64,000 nt of DNA. Source: Cryomorphaceae bacterium. GTDB lineage: Bacteria; Bacteroidota; Bacteroidia; Flavobacteriales; Schleiferiaceae. Position 1 is the first letter of the stretch. Every line of letters begins with the position of its first letter. Position numbers and translations under genes: made by a program. The stretch covers positions 1-64,000 of the forward strand of contig JAFMBM010000004.1 in the NCBI GenBank assembly GCA_017858515.1, given 5' to 3'. The notes below the pieces were generated by a model. It had not been told where the DNA came from. It saw only the letters and a program-made list of their open reading frames with translations, and ran no database searches. Below are positions 17,243 to 26,194 of the stretch, in pieces.

Positions 17243-19056
17243 CCGTAAGGTTGACGTATCGTTTTTTAGTGCTATTTCTTTTTCCTTCTTTATTTGGCTT
17301 GAAAGCTCAGATTAAGGAATCTAGTTCACCCTATCGCAGTCCTATTACTCAGAACCTCAAAGTGCAAGCGGCAGGCGATACCATTGGTCTGCCTTTAAGA
17401 GACGATTTTTCAAGAAAATATGGATGGCCCAGTGCGAGGTATTGGTCGGACAATAAAGTATGGATTAACAATTCTTACGGTGTTGACGTACCTACTAGAG
17501 GAGTGGCCACTTTTGATGGCCTAGACGAGTATGGCTATGCTTATGATATTGCAGACAATAGTTCTGATACCATTGCCGATGTGCTTACCAGTCGTTTTTT
17601 CAACTTTACCGGTGTTCCTTCCAACTTGGCATTGACTTTTAAATACCAGGAGGCAGGAAAAGGAGAAGCACCTGCTTCAGGAGATTTTTTAACCGTTCAA
17701 TTTTGGTCTCCAATAGATTCTAGTTGGACAGAGGTTTGGAGGAAGGGGGCTACGGGTTCTCGAAAGTTCAGAAATGCTTTCCTGAAAGTAGATTCATCTG
17801 CTTTTCTTTTGGATGGATTTCGCTTTCGATTTGCTGCTTACGGTGCGCGTTCAGGTTCATTTGATATTTGGAATGTAGATTATGTAATTCTAGATCAAAA
17901 TAGACTTCCAGCAGACACCTTGTTTACGGATCCTGGGTTCACCCGACCTCATGCACCTTTGTTAAAAGATTTCAACGCTTTACCGTGGTTCCATCTCGAT
18001 GGTCCTCAGAATCCTTTTGTAAATGCAGTAGATCTATACTATCGCAAGAATGGGGATACTCAAAGTGTTAGTATCAACCTTCGTGGATATACTTTACAAA
18101 GAGATGGACAAATACTGGCCACGAAGAACGGAATTCCATGGAATCAGGGTTCTTATAATAGAGAACAAAAAGTTCCCGTACCTATCGACCCTTTCACTAT
18201 CACGACTCCTACAGCTCCCTTTAAACTAAGCATTAGCAGCGTATTAACGGGTTCGAATGATGGTTTTCGATCGAATGACACCTTGAGAGGAGAGCATATT
18301 TTTGATAATTACTACGCTTTCGATGATGGTTCTGCAGAGCGAGTATATGGCATTAGTAATGTAAGCGGCGCCGCTTCGGCCATTCGTTTGTCGCCCTATA
18401 AATCAGATACTATTAAAGGTATTTATGCCTATTTCGGACAAGCACAGGTAAAAAGTTCCAATAATTCGTTTCGAATTGGCATTTGGAGTGATCTAGGGGG
18501 ACAACCTGGAAATGCTATCTACATTTCGGATTCTATATACAGACCTAATTATTACCAAACAGATCAATTCATCGCTTGGACTCTAGATACACCAGGCTTG
18601 TATTTGAATACTTCCTTTTATATCGGACTCATTCAACAAACTGTAAACCCTTTAAATATTGGGTTAGATGTGGAAACAAAGGAAGGGGACACGAATACAT
18701 ACATTTTTTATTCGGATGGAAGCAATTGGTTTCAAAGTCTTTTTCAAGGACGTCTTATGCTTCGGCCTTATTTTAAATATCAGCCAGTTGACTTATCTAT
18801 TCGAAATCCTCTTCTCGCAGAGAAATCTATAAAGCTTTATCCAAATCCCGCACGAAGTTCATTTACTGTAGAATGGCAAGATGAGCAAGATTTCAGTTTA
18901 ACAGTTTACGATATCCTTGGCAATCAAATAGACTATGTTCAAGGCAGCTCAGATGCAATAGATATTCGTTGTGATGGTTGGAAGAGAGGGATATATTTGA
19001 TCAAATGGCAAGGAAAGAAGGGAAAGATTCTTCACAAGAAGATGATAATCGATTGA
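17239..19056 (+). CDS. Large secreted protein with T9SS sorting domain
   Basis: The 605-residue protein has a signal peptide (LTYRFLVLFLFPSLFGLKAQ) and a C-terminal T9SS sorting domain of about 75 residues (IKLYPNPARSSFTVEW ... GIYLIKW). The middle is rich in aromatic and Asp/Ser/Gly residues with jelly-roll-like stretches (LTSRFFNFTGVPSNLALTFKY, SGSFDIWNVDYVILD), consistent with surface adhesion or carbohydrate-binding modules, but no catalytic motif could be recognised. It overlaps the PASTA gene by ATGA and rluD by one base (TGATG), so the three genes are coupled. Confidence 0.8.
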   Translation: MTVRLTYRFLVLFLFPSLFGLKAQIKESSSPYRSPITQNLKVQAAGDTIGLPLRDDFSRKYGWPSARYWSDNKVWINNSYGVDVPTRGVATFDGLDEYGYAYDIADNSSDTIADVLTSRFFNFTGVPSNLALTFKYQEAGKGEAPASGDFLTVQFWSPIDSSWTEVWRKGATGSRKFRNAFLKVDSSAFLLDGFRFRFAAYGARSGSFDIWNVDYVILDQNRLPADTLFTDPGFTRPHAPLLKDFNALPWFHLDGPQNPFVNAVDLYYRKNGDTQSVSINLRGYTLQRDGQILATKNGIPWNQGSYNREQKVPVPIDPFTITTPTAPFKLSISSVLTGSNDGFRSNDTLRGEHIFDNYYAFDDGSAERVYGISNVSGAASAIRLSPYKSDTIKGIYAYFGQAQVKSSNNSFRIGIWSDLGGQPGNAIYISDSIYRPNYYQTDQFIAWTLDTPGLYLNTSFYIGLIQQTVNPLNIGLDVETKEGDTNTYIFYSDGSNWFQSLFQGRLMLRPYFKYQPVDLSIRNPLLAEKSIKLYPNPARSSFTVEWQDEQDFSLTVYDILGNQIDYVQGSSDAIDIRCDGWKRGIYLIKWQGKKGKILHKKMIID

Positions 19057-20099
19057 TGAAAGAAATCGATTTCAATTCGGATAGCAATGATGAGCAGGAC
19101 GAATTATACGAGCATCACCGCTTTGTTGCAGATAAAAATCAAGGTCTGCTTAGAATAGATAAATTTATTTTTAATCTGCTCGCTCAGACCTCTAGAAATA
19201 GAATTCAGCAAGCTGCCAAAGCAGGTTCTATATGGGTAAATGGTAAGTCGGTTAAACCGAATTACCGAGTAAGACCCGATGACGTTGTACAAATCATTTT
19301 AGATCATCCTCCGCGCGAAGTGGAACTCATAGCGGAAGAAATCCCGATTAATGTGGTTTATGAGGATGAATCTTTTTGCATTGTAAATAAAGAAGCGGGT
19401 ATGGTGGTTCATCCTGGCTATGCGAACTACACTGGTACTTTAGTAAATGCAGTTCTTTTTAGAATGAAGAATTTACCCAGTGCAGCCTCTTCAGAAAGAC
19501 CGGGACTGGTACATAGGATTGATAAGGATACCAGCGGTTTACTTGTAATTGCATTGAGTGATTTCGCGATGGTACACATTTCAAAGCAATTTTTTGAGAG
19601 AAGTACAGATCGCTTGTACACAGCCCTTGTATGGGGCGATTTGGCTGAGGACAATGGTACCATCACCGGGAACTTAGGTAGGAGTCTAAAAGACAGGAAA
19701 GTAATGAGTGTTTTTCCAGAGGGAGATTTTGGTAAACATGCAGTTACGCACTACAAAGTTCTGGAGCGATTCGGATATGTTACCCTCGTAGAATGCAAAT
19801 TAGAAACTGGTAGAACCCATCAAATTAGGGCTCATTTTCAGTACATAGGGCATCCACTATTTGGTGACCCAACCTATGGCGGAAATAAAATTTTAAAAGG
19901 AGTGAACACGGCAAAATACAAGCAGTTCATCAATAATAATTTTGAGTTATTACCCAGACAAGCATTGCATGCGCGCACTTTAGGACTTACTCATCCGATA
20001 TCTGGAGAACGTCACATTTTTGAAAGCGATCTTCCAGAAGACATGGTAAAAGTTTTAGAAAGATGGCGAAACTATTCACTGTACCATTCTGTTGATTAA
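19056..20099 (+). CDS. rluD: 23S rRNA pseudouridine synthase, RluD family
   Basis: The 347-residue protein has an N-terminal acidic stretch, an S4 RNA-binding domain (LRIDKFIFNLLAQTSRNRIQ ... VRPDDVV) and an RluA-type catalytic domain with HRIDKDTSGLLVIA containing the catalytic Asp, then LETGRTHQIRAHF and a late HARTLGLTHP. RluD modifies helix 69 of 23S rRNA; whether this is strictly RluD or RluC-like is inferred from family resemblance. The ATG at 19056 overlaps the preceding stop in TGATG. A longer frame from a TTG at 18978 adds 26 Asp/Lys-rich residues and was rejected. Confidence 0.92.
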   Translation: MKEIDFNSDSNDEQDELYEHHRFVADKNQGLLRIDKFIFNLLAQTSRNRIQQAAKAGSIWVNGKSVKPNYRVRPDDVVQIILDHPPREVELIAEEIPINVVYEDESFCIVNKEAGMVVHPGYANYTGTLVNAVLFRMKNLPSAASSERPGLVHRIDKDTSGLLVIALSDFAMVHISKQFFERSTDRLYTALVWGDLAEDNGTITGNLGRSLKDRKVMSVFPEGDFGKHAVTHYKVLERFGYVTLVECKLETGRTHQIRAHFQYIGHPLFGDPTYGGNKILKGVNTAKYKQFINNNFELLPRQALHARTLGLTHPISGERHIFESDLPEDMVKVLERWRNYSLYHSVD

Positions 20100-20106
20100 T
20101 CGTCTA

Positions 20107-20136
20107 TTGGTTTTGGGGTATTGATTCTTATCTTTG
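20107..20136 (+). promoter_or_regulatory. Consensus promoter of the di-haem peroxidase gene
   Basis: TTG (20107-20109), a 19-bp spacer and TATCTTTG (20129-20136) give the best full Bacteroidota promoter match in the window. The start codon is only 6 bases beyond the -7 element, so transcription would begin at or beside the ATG, giving a leaderless or nearly leaderless message. Confidence 0.8.
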
Positions 20137-20142
20137 GGTGAC

Positions 20143-21219
20143 ATGAAAAAAATCTTCGCTTTTTTAGCTTTGATGCTTCTTTTTCAAGCATGTGAAGAGG
20201 ATTTACCTGCTAAGAATCCTACACCGGATTTCAATCCAACTCCTTACGTTTGGGTTACGCCAAATGGATTTTCCCCGCCGAATTTTCCTGCCGATAACCC
20301 TATGACAGTAGAGGGGATTGCGTTGGGGAGAAGGTTGTTTTACGAAACAAGACTCTCAGGGGACAATACCATGAGTTGTTCTTCCTGTCATTTGCCTGAA
20401 TTAGCCTTTTCTGATCCAAATCAGTTTAGTGTTGGTATTGATGGAATTGCAGGTACGTTCAATGCACCGGCGATTATGAATTTGGCTTGGCAAGATTTTC
20501 TGTTTTGGGACGGAAGATCTCCTTCCCTAGAAATTCAAGCTTTACTTCCTGTAACAGATCCAATTGAAATGCATGAAACTTGGCTCAATGCTATTTCCAA
20601 ACTAGAGCTCGACGCCAAGTATCCTTTACTCTTTGAAAAAGCTTTCGGAACTTCAGATGTAACAAAAGAGAGAATTGGCAGGGCGATTGCTCAATTTGAA
20701 CGTAGAATGGTGTCAGCGAATAGTAAATACGATCGCTTTAGGAAAGGGGAGGAGGCCTTTACCGATTTAGAAAGCGAAGGATATGCTATTTTTAACAATG
20801 AGCAAGGAGATTGCTTCCACTGTCATGGAGATGCAACTACTTCAGGAATTTTTGGAGCCTTTGGTTCCATTCAATTTAGCAACAATGGACTCGATTCAAA
20901 TTTGCGAATCAACTCGGGAAGAGAGAGAGTTACGGGAGATCCAATGGATCGGGCTAAGTTTAAAATCCCCAGCCTTCGGAATATCGATTTAACCGCTCCT
21001 TATATGCACGATGGACGATTTTTCACTTTAGAACAGGTTATAGAGCACTATAATCAAGGTGGATATCCATCTGCCACCATTGATCCAAATATGAAAGCTG
21101 CAGGAATTGGGCGCAATTGGTCTTTGAGACAAAAGGAAGCCTTATTGGCTTTCTTGAGAACTTTAACCGACCCAAGTTTTACTCAAGATACTTCTTTGAG
21201 TAATCCCTTCGAAGAATAG
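20143..21219 (+). CDS. Di-haem cytochrome c peroxidase (MauG/CcpA family) lipoprotein
   Basis: The 358-residue protein begins with a lipoprotein signal (lipobox LFQAC, Cys17) and has two c-type haem motifs, CSSCH in the N-terminal domain and CFHCH in the C-terminal domain, as in bacterial di-haem peroxidases. Other features are FNAPAIMNLAWQDFLFWDGR and PSLRNIDLTAPYMHDGRF, the latter with a likely distal Met ligand. It would reduce H2O2 in the periplasm using electrons from small c-type cytochromes; some family members instead modify proteins, as MauG does. The ATG at 20143 is used; a TTG three codons upstream lies inside the -7 element. Confidence 0.92.
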   Translation: MKKIFAFLALMLLFQACEEDLPAKNPTPDFNPTPYVWVTPNGFSPPNFPADNPMTVEGIALGRRLFYETRLSGDNTMSCSSCHLPELAFSDPNQFSVGIDGIAGTFNAPAIMNLAWQDFLFWDGRSPSLEIQALLPVTDPIEMHETWLNAISKLELDAKYPLLFEKAFGTSDVTKERIGRAIAQFERRMVSANSKYDRFRKGEEAFTDLESEGYAIFNNEQGDCFHCHGDATTSGIFGAFGSIQFSNNGLDSNLRINSGRERVTGDPMDRAKFKIPSLRNIDLTAPYMHDGRFFTLEQVIEHYNQGGYPSATIDPNMKAAGIGRNWSLRQKEALLAFLRTLTDPSFTQDTSLSNPFEE

Positions 21220-21272
21220 TTTCTGGCATACGGTTTGTTTGTATGTTAGCAGAATCCTAAAACGAAAACAAC

Positions 21273-21845
21273 ATGAAAGCAAGGACAGTACTTATGGGGG
21301 TTACCGCTGGAATAATTTTGATGGCATCTCCTTCATGTAAAAGCAAAAAGAAACCTGTTGAACCACCTAAAGGAGAGGTAGAAATAGTTCTTCCTTGTAC
21401 AGAGTTCAAGTCAGACAAAAAGTATTTTAGAGCGTATTCCTTTGGGGAAAGTTCAGACCCTAATGTGGCTAAAAAGAAAGCTTTAAGCAATGCCAGAGCG
21501 GAATTAGCTGCTCAGATTTCTACAGTAATTAAAACAGTTGGAGATAATTATGTAAAATCTTCAGAGTTTAATAATGTTGAAGAAGTGTTGGAGCGTTTCG
21601 AAGAGAACTCTAGAACGGTAGTGAACGAAAGAATCAGTGGAGCTAAGGCAGTTTGTGATAAGCTTACCGAGGTTACTTCTACAAAGCGTTACAAATATTA
21701 TGTAGCTCTTGAGCTATCAGGTGACGAATTAGTGGATGATTATTATAAAACATTAAGTAATGATCAGAGTCTGAAAATAGACTACGATTATGAAAAATTC
21801 AAGAAGACTTTTGACGAGGAGATGAAGAAATTGGAAAATCAATAA
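21273..21845 (+). CDS. LPP20-type lipoprotein
   Basis: The 190-residue protein has a lipoprotein signal ending MASPSC-KSKKK (Cys22), then an LPP20-like domain: the strand FRAYSFGESSDPN, a helix ALSNARAELAAQIST and a following strand segment KRYKYYVALELSG. LPP20 proteins include FlgP of Vibrio and Campylobacter, which form outer-membrane-associated rings. No flagellar genes are present here. Two further lipoproteins of related kind converge from the right, so the three may act together. A shared bidirectional terminator follows at once. Confidence 0.78.
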   Translation: MKARTVLMGVTAGIILMASPSCKSKKKPVEPPKGEVEIVLPCTEFKSDKKYFRAYSFGESSDPNVAKKKALSNARAELAAQISTVIKTVGDNYVKSSEFNNVEEVLERFEENSRTVVNERISGAKAVCDKLTEVTSTKRYKYYVALELSGDELVDDYYKTLSNDQSLKIDYDYEKFKKTFDEEMKKLENQ

Positions 21846-21855
21846 ATGAATCTTT

Positions 21856-21892
21856 AAAAAAGGAGGCTGTCTGAAAAGACAGCCTTTTTTTT
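21856..21892. terminator. Bidirectional intrinsic terminator
   Basis: The stem aggctgtct / agacagcct (loop gaaa) is flanked by an A-run and an eight-base T-run. It serves the plus-strand LPP20-type gene and the converging lipoprotein operon. Confidence 0.9.
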
Positions 21893-21903
21893 GTGCTCAA
21901 GAA

Positions 21904-23289
21904 TTATAGACCAAAGGCAATGCGAATAAAGTCTTTGTAGTATCTCCTATCAATTTCAGTTTTAACCTTTGAAAAAGCATCTTCAGATGCCCTTTTATAG
22001 TCAAGCTGTACTCCTTTTACTCTATCTAAATTTACTTGGTGTATAAGCTTACCATTTTTGTCGCTCAATCGAATTCTTCCAGTTAATAAAGCACTATAAA
22101 AAGAATCCATTTGGCCTCCATTCTCAGTATTTGCAAGTATCTCCATCACAAAATCGGCATCTCCTGAACTTTTAACGGCAAATCCGTCCTTTAAAAACGC
22201 ACTTTCCATGGTATTCAAAAGCACTTGTGAATTTCGACTTTCGCCGAATTCTGATTCTTCTGAGATTAAGAGAATGGTTGGTTTTACCAACTTAAGTTGA
22301 AGACTGGCTTCTGCAGGTTTAATTGAGCTGGCCATTAAGCCAATAATAGGATCCTCTGTGCTTCGGTCAATAATTTCAACCATATTGACAGTAGCCGTTA
22401 ACCTTCCACCCTTAGAGTCCATGTTTTGAGGTAATTCAGAAAGACTCACTAATCCATTTTGATCAGAGTATAATGTGGGATCCTTTAAGCGAGCATCACT
22501 CAAATTGAGAAAGACGGGAATATTCGGGAGCAGATTTCCTTCATGCGAACGCATTTGAAATCCAACTAAATTTCGTGGAAGACTAAGTCCGATTTTCCAT
22601 TCTATTTCATCCTTTATAGGTTCAATTCGGACATTTCGAATTGCTGTAGTGAGCTCGGTGTAAAGCGTGTTTCCAAGGAAAATCTCGCTCCCATTGTCGT
22701 CTACCTTTAGTGGCTCATTCCAGAAATCAGAAATAGCTTCAAGTGCTTTCAAGTAAGATTCAATGGCCTCCTGATCTTTTCCATTTAAATAAAATGATTG
22801 GGCTTGTCTTCTAAGTTGAACCGCCAATTCAGTTGCATTTTTCCTCCTTTGTTCTAATTCTCGCTGGTATTTCGACTTTTCTAAAGTGTAATAGACCCAA
22901 TATTGGGTAGGCGTTTCATAAACATCTTGAATTTCATAACCCCTTAGTTGTTTGGCCGTTTTGGTCCTGATATTTGATTGAAATCGCTCTTTATATTCAA
23001 AATTATTTTCCATCTGATTTAAAAGAGAACTTCCCGACACTTCAATGGAAATTTCGCTTGCCAAATCAGTTAAAGCCTGGTTCTTTGCAATTTGAATATG
23101 ATCTGCCCCTGAAGATAGTTTCCGTGCAGAGCCAATACCAACGTAGGTGTTCGGATCAATAGGTCTAGATTTAACCCAATAGGGTCTATCATCGACTGGA
23201 ATAAGCACCTGATTCGCATCTTTTTTCGACTTACAACTAGAAAGTGGAATGGTAACGACTAGAATGGTGAGAAGGAGAAATATGCGCAT
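21904..23289 (-). CDS. Large LPP20-domain lipoprotein
   Basis: The 461-residue protein begins MRIFLLLTILVVTIPLSSC (Cys19), again followed by KSKK. Residues about 40-155 resemble an LPP20 domain (YVGIGSARKLSSGADHIQIA, NQALTDLASEISIEVSGSSL, TQYWVYYTLEKSKY). A TPR-like helical pair (LRRQAQSFYLNGKDQEAIES) and beta-rich C-terminal domains follow, one near LPNIPVFLNLSDARLK resembling an Ig/CNA-type fold. The upstream start at 23331 would remove the lipoprotein signal from the N-terminus, so 23289 is used. It lies 4 bp after the CsgG-like gene, so the two are an operon. Confidence 0.75.
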   Translation of the reverse strand: MRIFLLLTILVVTIPLSSCKSKKDANQVLIPVDDRPYWVKSRPIDPNTYVGIGSARKLSSGADHIQIAKNQALTDLASEISIEVSGSSLLNQMENNFEYKERFQSNIRTKTAKQLRGYEIQDVYETPTQYWVYYTLEKSKYQRELEQRRKNATELAVQLRRQAQSFYLNGKDQEAIESYLKALEAISDFWNEPLKVDDNGSEIFLGNTLYTELTTAIRNVRIEPIKDEIEWKIGLSLPRNLVGFQMRSHEGNLLPNIPVFLNLSDARLKDPTLYSDQNGLVSLSELPQNMDSKGGRLTATVNMVEIIDRSTEDPIIGLMASSIKPAEASLQLKLVKPTILLISEESEFGESRNSQVLLNTMESAFLKDGFAVKSSGDADFVMEILANTENGGQMDSFYSALLTGRIRLSDKNGKLIHQVNLDRVKGVQLDYKRASEDAFSKVKTEIDRRYYKDFIRIAFGL

Positions 23290-23293
23290 AGAA

Positions 23294-24664
23294 CTATTTA
23301 ATTGTATTGATAAGTGCATCTGCAATTTCATTTCCTATTACAGAGTAAACTTCAGAAGCTAATTGACTACTAGACTTGATACTTCTTGGAGCGTTCGCCA
23401 TGCGTTCGATATTCTTTTTAGAAGAGAAGTTTTGATCAACGCGATCATCTGAACTTCTTGATCCCCATGTGCCAGGATATAATTTCCTCACATCTCCTTT
23501 GTAATCAATATATTCAAGATTATCACTACGCTCAACGTTTATGACATCCGCTGCGATTATTTCGCCAGTAGTGGTAGAAATTAAACGATACTGAAAGGTG
23601 CAAGCAGCTGTATTATTCTGCCTAACAATGTTATAGCTTACTCGGTCATATTCATAAATCGTTTTAGTCTGACCAGTTTTGGGATCTTTAACTTTAACGG
23701 CCCTCGAAGTGAATCCTTTCTTTTGTTCTCGATTTAAATTTCCATCCACCAGATTGCCTTGAATGATTTCTCCACTCAATATGACATCCGCACCAAGCAA
23801 CTGTCCAGCTGATGTGCTTTCACTGTTTTCGAAAGTTCCATCCATATTCAGTCGTTGCTCTTGCAAGACAATCTTTGTTTTGCTTCGATCTAAAACTCGC
23901 AAAAAGGGATTATTAGATTCTAGGATGGCGCGGGAGAGAGAAGACGCTATTGCCTCGCTCATTGCTTTATGTGAAGTTCTGTTTTCGATGGCCAACAAGC
24001 CAACGGTATATCTTCCGTTTTCTTGACAAATTTCCTGAAGATTTCGACTGTCTTTGAAATTGCCTTTTGAGTTAATCTGCTCGAATAAATAGTAAGCTTC
24101 GCGATAATCACCAGAATTGTAAGCTTCAATGGCTCTGTTGTATAAAGGTTGTTGAAAGGCTTCGGTACTTAGTTTAAAGGCATCTTTGAAATTAGGACTG
24201 AGCACCTGAACTTCGTCTAGTTTTGATTTAGCCTCTTGATAGTTCTCCTTTCTGAGATCTTCGTTTGCTGAGCTATATAGTTGATTAATATAAATCGATT
24301 TAGACTCCTCATACATTTGGTTGTATGATTCGGGAAGGTCTAAGTTCACTCCAACAAATTGAACACGATCTCTAAATTTTACTGCGTCAAGATAGGTGTA
24401 GACCGCTTTTTTATGGTCGGAAGTTGCCTGGGCTTGAAAGAAATCGGCAAGCTTATCATCTAAAACATTTTGCCCTGTTTTTTTCAATGCAATTTTGGCA
24501 TCAACATTGGTTTTTTTTCTAACCAATGCATCGATATAATACTCAACAGCTTCAGTTTTCATCCCCGCTTCGTCGAGCTTGAAACCCTTTTTTAGCATGG
24601 ATTTACTTCCACTACATGCGGCGATTAATAGAAAAATAATAAAACAGGATAGAAATTTTTTCAT
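23294..24664 (-). CDS. CsgG-like outer-membrane lipoprotein with TPR-like N-terminus
   Basis: The 456-residue lipoprotein (signal MKKFLSCFIIFLLIAAC, Cys17) has TPR-like helical pairs across about residues 20-210 (DEAGMKTEAVEYYIDALVR, YNSGDYREAYYLFEQI). A CsgG-type domain (about 215-450) follows, with YTVGLLAIENRTSHKAMSEA, FLRVLDRSKTKIVLQEQRLN and LLGADVILSGEIIQGN. CsgG forms an outer-membrane export channel for curli; wider family members are periplasmic lipoproteins of unknown role, so channel formation is not established here. It is the promoter-proximal gene of a two-gene operon and is divergent from yaaA. Confidence 0.8.
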   Translation of the reverse strand: MKKFLSCFIIFLLIAACSGSKSMLKKGFKLDEAGMKTEAVEYYIDALVRKKTNVDAKIALKKTGQNVLDDKLADFFQAQATSDHKKAVYTYLDAVKFRDRVQFVGVNLDLPESYNQMYEESKSIYINQLYSSANEDLRKENYQEAKSKLDEVQVLSPNFKDAFKLSTEAFQQPLYNRAIEAYNSGDYREAYYLFEQINSKGNFKDSRNLQEICQENGRYTVGLLAIENRTSHKAMSEAIASSLSRAILESNNPFLRVLDRSKTKIVLQEQRLNMDGTFENSESTSAGQLLGADVILSGEIIQGNLVDGNLNREQKKGFTSRAVKVKDPKTGQTKTIYEYDRVSYNIVRQNNTAACTFQYRLISTTTGEIIAADVINVERSDNLEYIDYKGDVRKLYPGTWGSRSSDDRVDQNFSSKKNIERMANAPRSIKSSSQLASEVYSVIGNEIADALINTIK

Positions 24665-24691
24665 CTGTGCAATCTAGTAAAGTGGTTAAGG

Positions 24692-24699
24692 CAAATATA
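24692..24699 (-). promoter_or_regulatory. -7 element of the CsgG-like operon
   Basis: TATATTTG on the minus strand is an exact TAnnTTTG match 27 bp before the start codon. The nearest upstream TTG is at an unusual spacing (14 or 26 bp). Confidence 0.5.
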
Positions 24700-24761
24700 C
24701 TTTTATGTATTTCCAAAAAGAATGCCAATGCTTAGCTTCGCCCAATAGATTAAATGAATCC

Positions 24762-25529
24762 ATGATTGCTTTATTATCTCCAGCTAAACGTCTTAAAAAT
24801 ACTGAGGAATTGGTTGAAATAGAATGCTCTATTCCTAAATTTTTGCCTCAGGCGCGTGAAATCAATAGCGTTTTACGGAAGAAATCTGTCAACGCTCTGA
24901 TGAAATTACAGGGAATAAGCAAAGAATTAGCATCAAATAATTGGGAGCGAAACCAAATTTGGTCTGGAAGCGAAGAGAATAGAGGTTGGGCAGCGATCTA
25001 TTTATTCGATGGTGAAGTGTACCGTGGATTGGCTGCTGAGCATTGGAATGAGGATAATTTAGTGGCGGCTCAGAAAAGAATTCGAGTTATTTCTGGTTTA
25101 TATGGTCTTTTATCACCTTTAGACAGAGTAGAACCGTATAGATTGGAAATGGGAACGCAGATCCGAATAAAGACAAAATCGAATTTGTATGAATTTTGGC
25201 GAAAGCGGCTAACGGATGAATTAGTGGAAATTTCCAATAATCAACCCATATTGGAGTTATGTTCTACAGAGTATTCAAAGGTTTTTGATAAGAAGAGATT
25301 GGGTATGCAAATGCATCAAGTAGAATTTCTAGAATCCAAGGGAGATTCAAAGCCTAAAGCTATTCAAGTTTATTTGAAACAGGCGAGAGGTATGATGGCG
25401 AGCTTTATCATTAAAAATGAGATAAAAGATTTGAATGATATTAGAGCTTTTGACTGGGAAGGCTATAACTTTGACAACAATCTTTCTTCAGAAAGAAAAA
25501 GTGTTTTTATAAGGTATCAATCCAAATGA
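24762..25529 (+). CDS. yaaA: YaaA/DUF328 peroxide-stress protein
   Basis: The 255-residue protein is a full-length YaaA: N-terminal ALLSPAKRLK, GWAAIYLFDGEVYRGL, the conserved RVISGLYGLLSPLDRVEPYRLEMG (about residues 108-131), and the C-terminal KQARGMMASFII. E. coli YaaA limits free iron during peroxide stress and family members bind DNA with a helix-hairpin-helix-like element. The ATG at 24762 matches the family N-terminus; the in-frame ATG at 24705 adds 19 residues that look untranslated. It overlaps the following barrel gene by 4 nt. Confidence 0.92.
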   Translation: MIALLSPAKRLKNTEELVEIECSIPKFLPQAREINSVLRKKSVNALMKLQGISKELASNNWERNQIWSGSEENRGWAAIYLFDGEVYRGLAAEHWNEDNLVAAQKRIRVISGLYGLLSPLDRVEPYRLEMGTQIRIKTKSNLYEFWRKRLTDELVEISNNQPILELCSTEYSKVFDKKRLGMQMHQVEFLESKGDSKPKAIQVYLKQARGMMASFIIKNEIKDLNDIRAFDWEGYNFDNNLSSERKSVFIRYQSK

Positions 25530-26194
25530 ATTTGAGTTTGAAAAAAATATTTATCTGCGCCGCTTTTTGTGTCGCATTTCCAAGCTTGGCGCAAAGGCAG
25601 TTGAATTATACTGATTTTGGATTTGCAGTTGGAGGGATGATTCATACTGGTGAAGTATCTAATGGTGGTGTAGGAGCGTATATATCTGACGCTCGACCTC
25701 AAGCAAAGCTTAATCTGAAAAGAACTCTAGCTTCTTGGTTTACAGTAGGTATAGAAGCTGGTTACGGCTATTTGTCCGCGAACGATGAAGATCACCTTCA
25801 GACCGATCGGAATTATAGTGTTTCAACACACCTAATCCAAGTGAACCCATTTATTGAATTGAATTTCATGAAATTTGGGAAATACAGAAGAGAACAAACT
25901 TGGACACCCTATCTTAAACTAGGTGGAGGAATTGTTTTTTACAATCCAGAGTTAAATGAAGATGCAGTCTATACAAGCAAAATCGAATTGAGGCCTAATG
26001 CCTATAGCGGATTAAATTTTCTAATTGCCCTAGGTACTAAGATTAGAACAAGTTATCATTCGTATTTAACACTAGAGCCAATCATTCACTTTGCCAATTT
26101 CGACGACATAGAAGGGTGGAGATACTCGCCAAATCTAACGAATAATGACGTTTACGGTGGATTTACAGTTGGTTACAACTATATGATATTTTAG
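25526..26194 (+). CDS. Outer-membrane beta-barrel, possibly PorG/DUF6089-like
   Basis: The 222-residue protein has a signal peptide ending FPSLAQ and alternating amphipathic strands through to a C-terminal GFTVGYNYMIF with terminal Phe, as in outer-membrane barrels. The opening (FGFAVGGMIHTGEVS) and the sequence SWFTVGIEAGYGYLSANDED recall DUF6089, the family of the T9SS subunit PorG, but this was judged by eye and could equally be another small barrel. Its stop overlaps the uvrA stop on the opposite strand (TTAG at 26191-26194). Confidence 0.6.
   Translation: MNLSLKKIFICAAFCVAFPSLAQRQLNYTDFGFAVGGMIHTGEVSNGGVGAYISDARPQAKLNLKRTLASWFTVGIEAGYGYLSANDEDHLQTDRNYSVSTHLIQVNPFIELNFMKFGKYRREQTWTPYLKLGGGIVFYNPELNEDAVYTSKIELRPNAYSGLNFLIALGTKIRTSYHSYLTLEPIIHFANFDDIEGWRYSPNLTNNDVYGGFTVGYNYMIF

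Noticed and set aside
18978-19055. Longer N-terminus for rluD from a TTG
   Set aside because: It lies inside the T9SS sorting domain of the preceding gene, and the ATG in TGATG is better placed for coupling.
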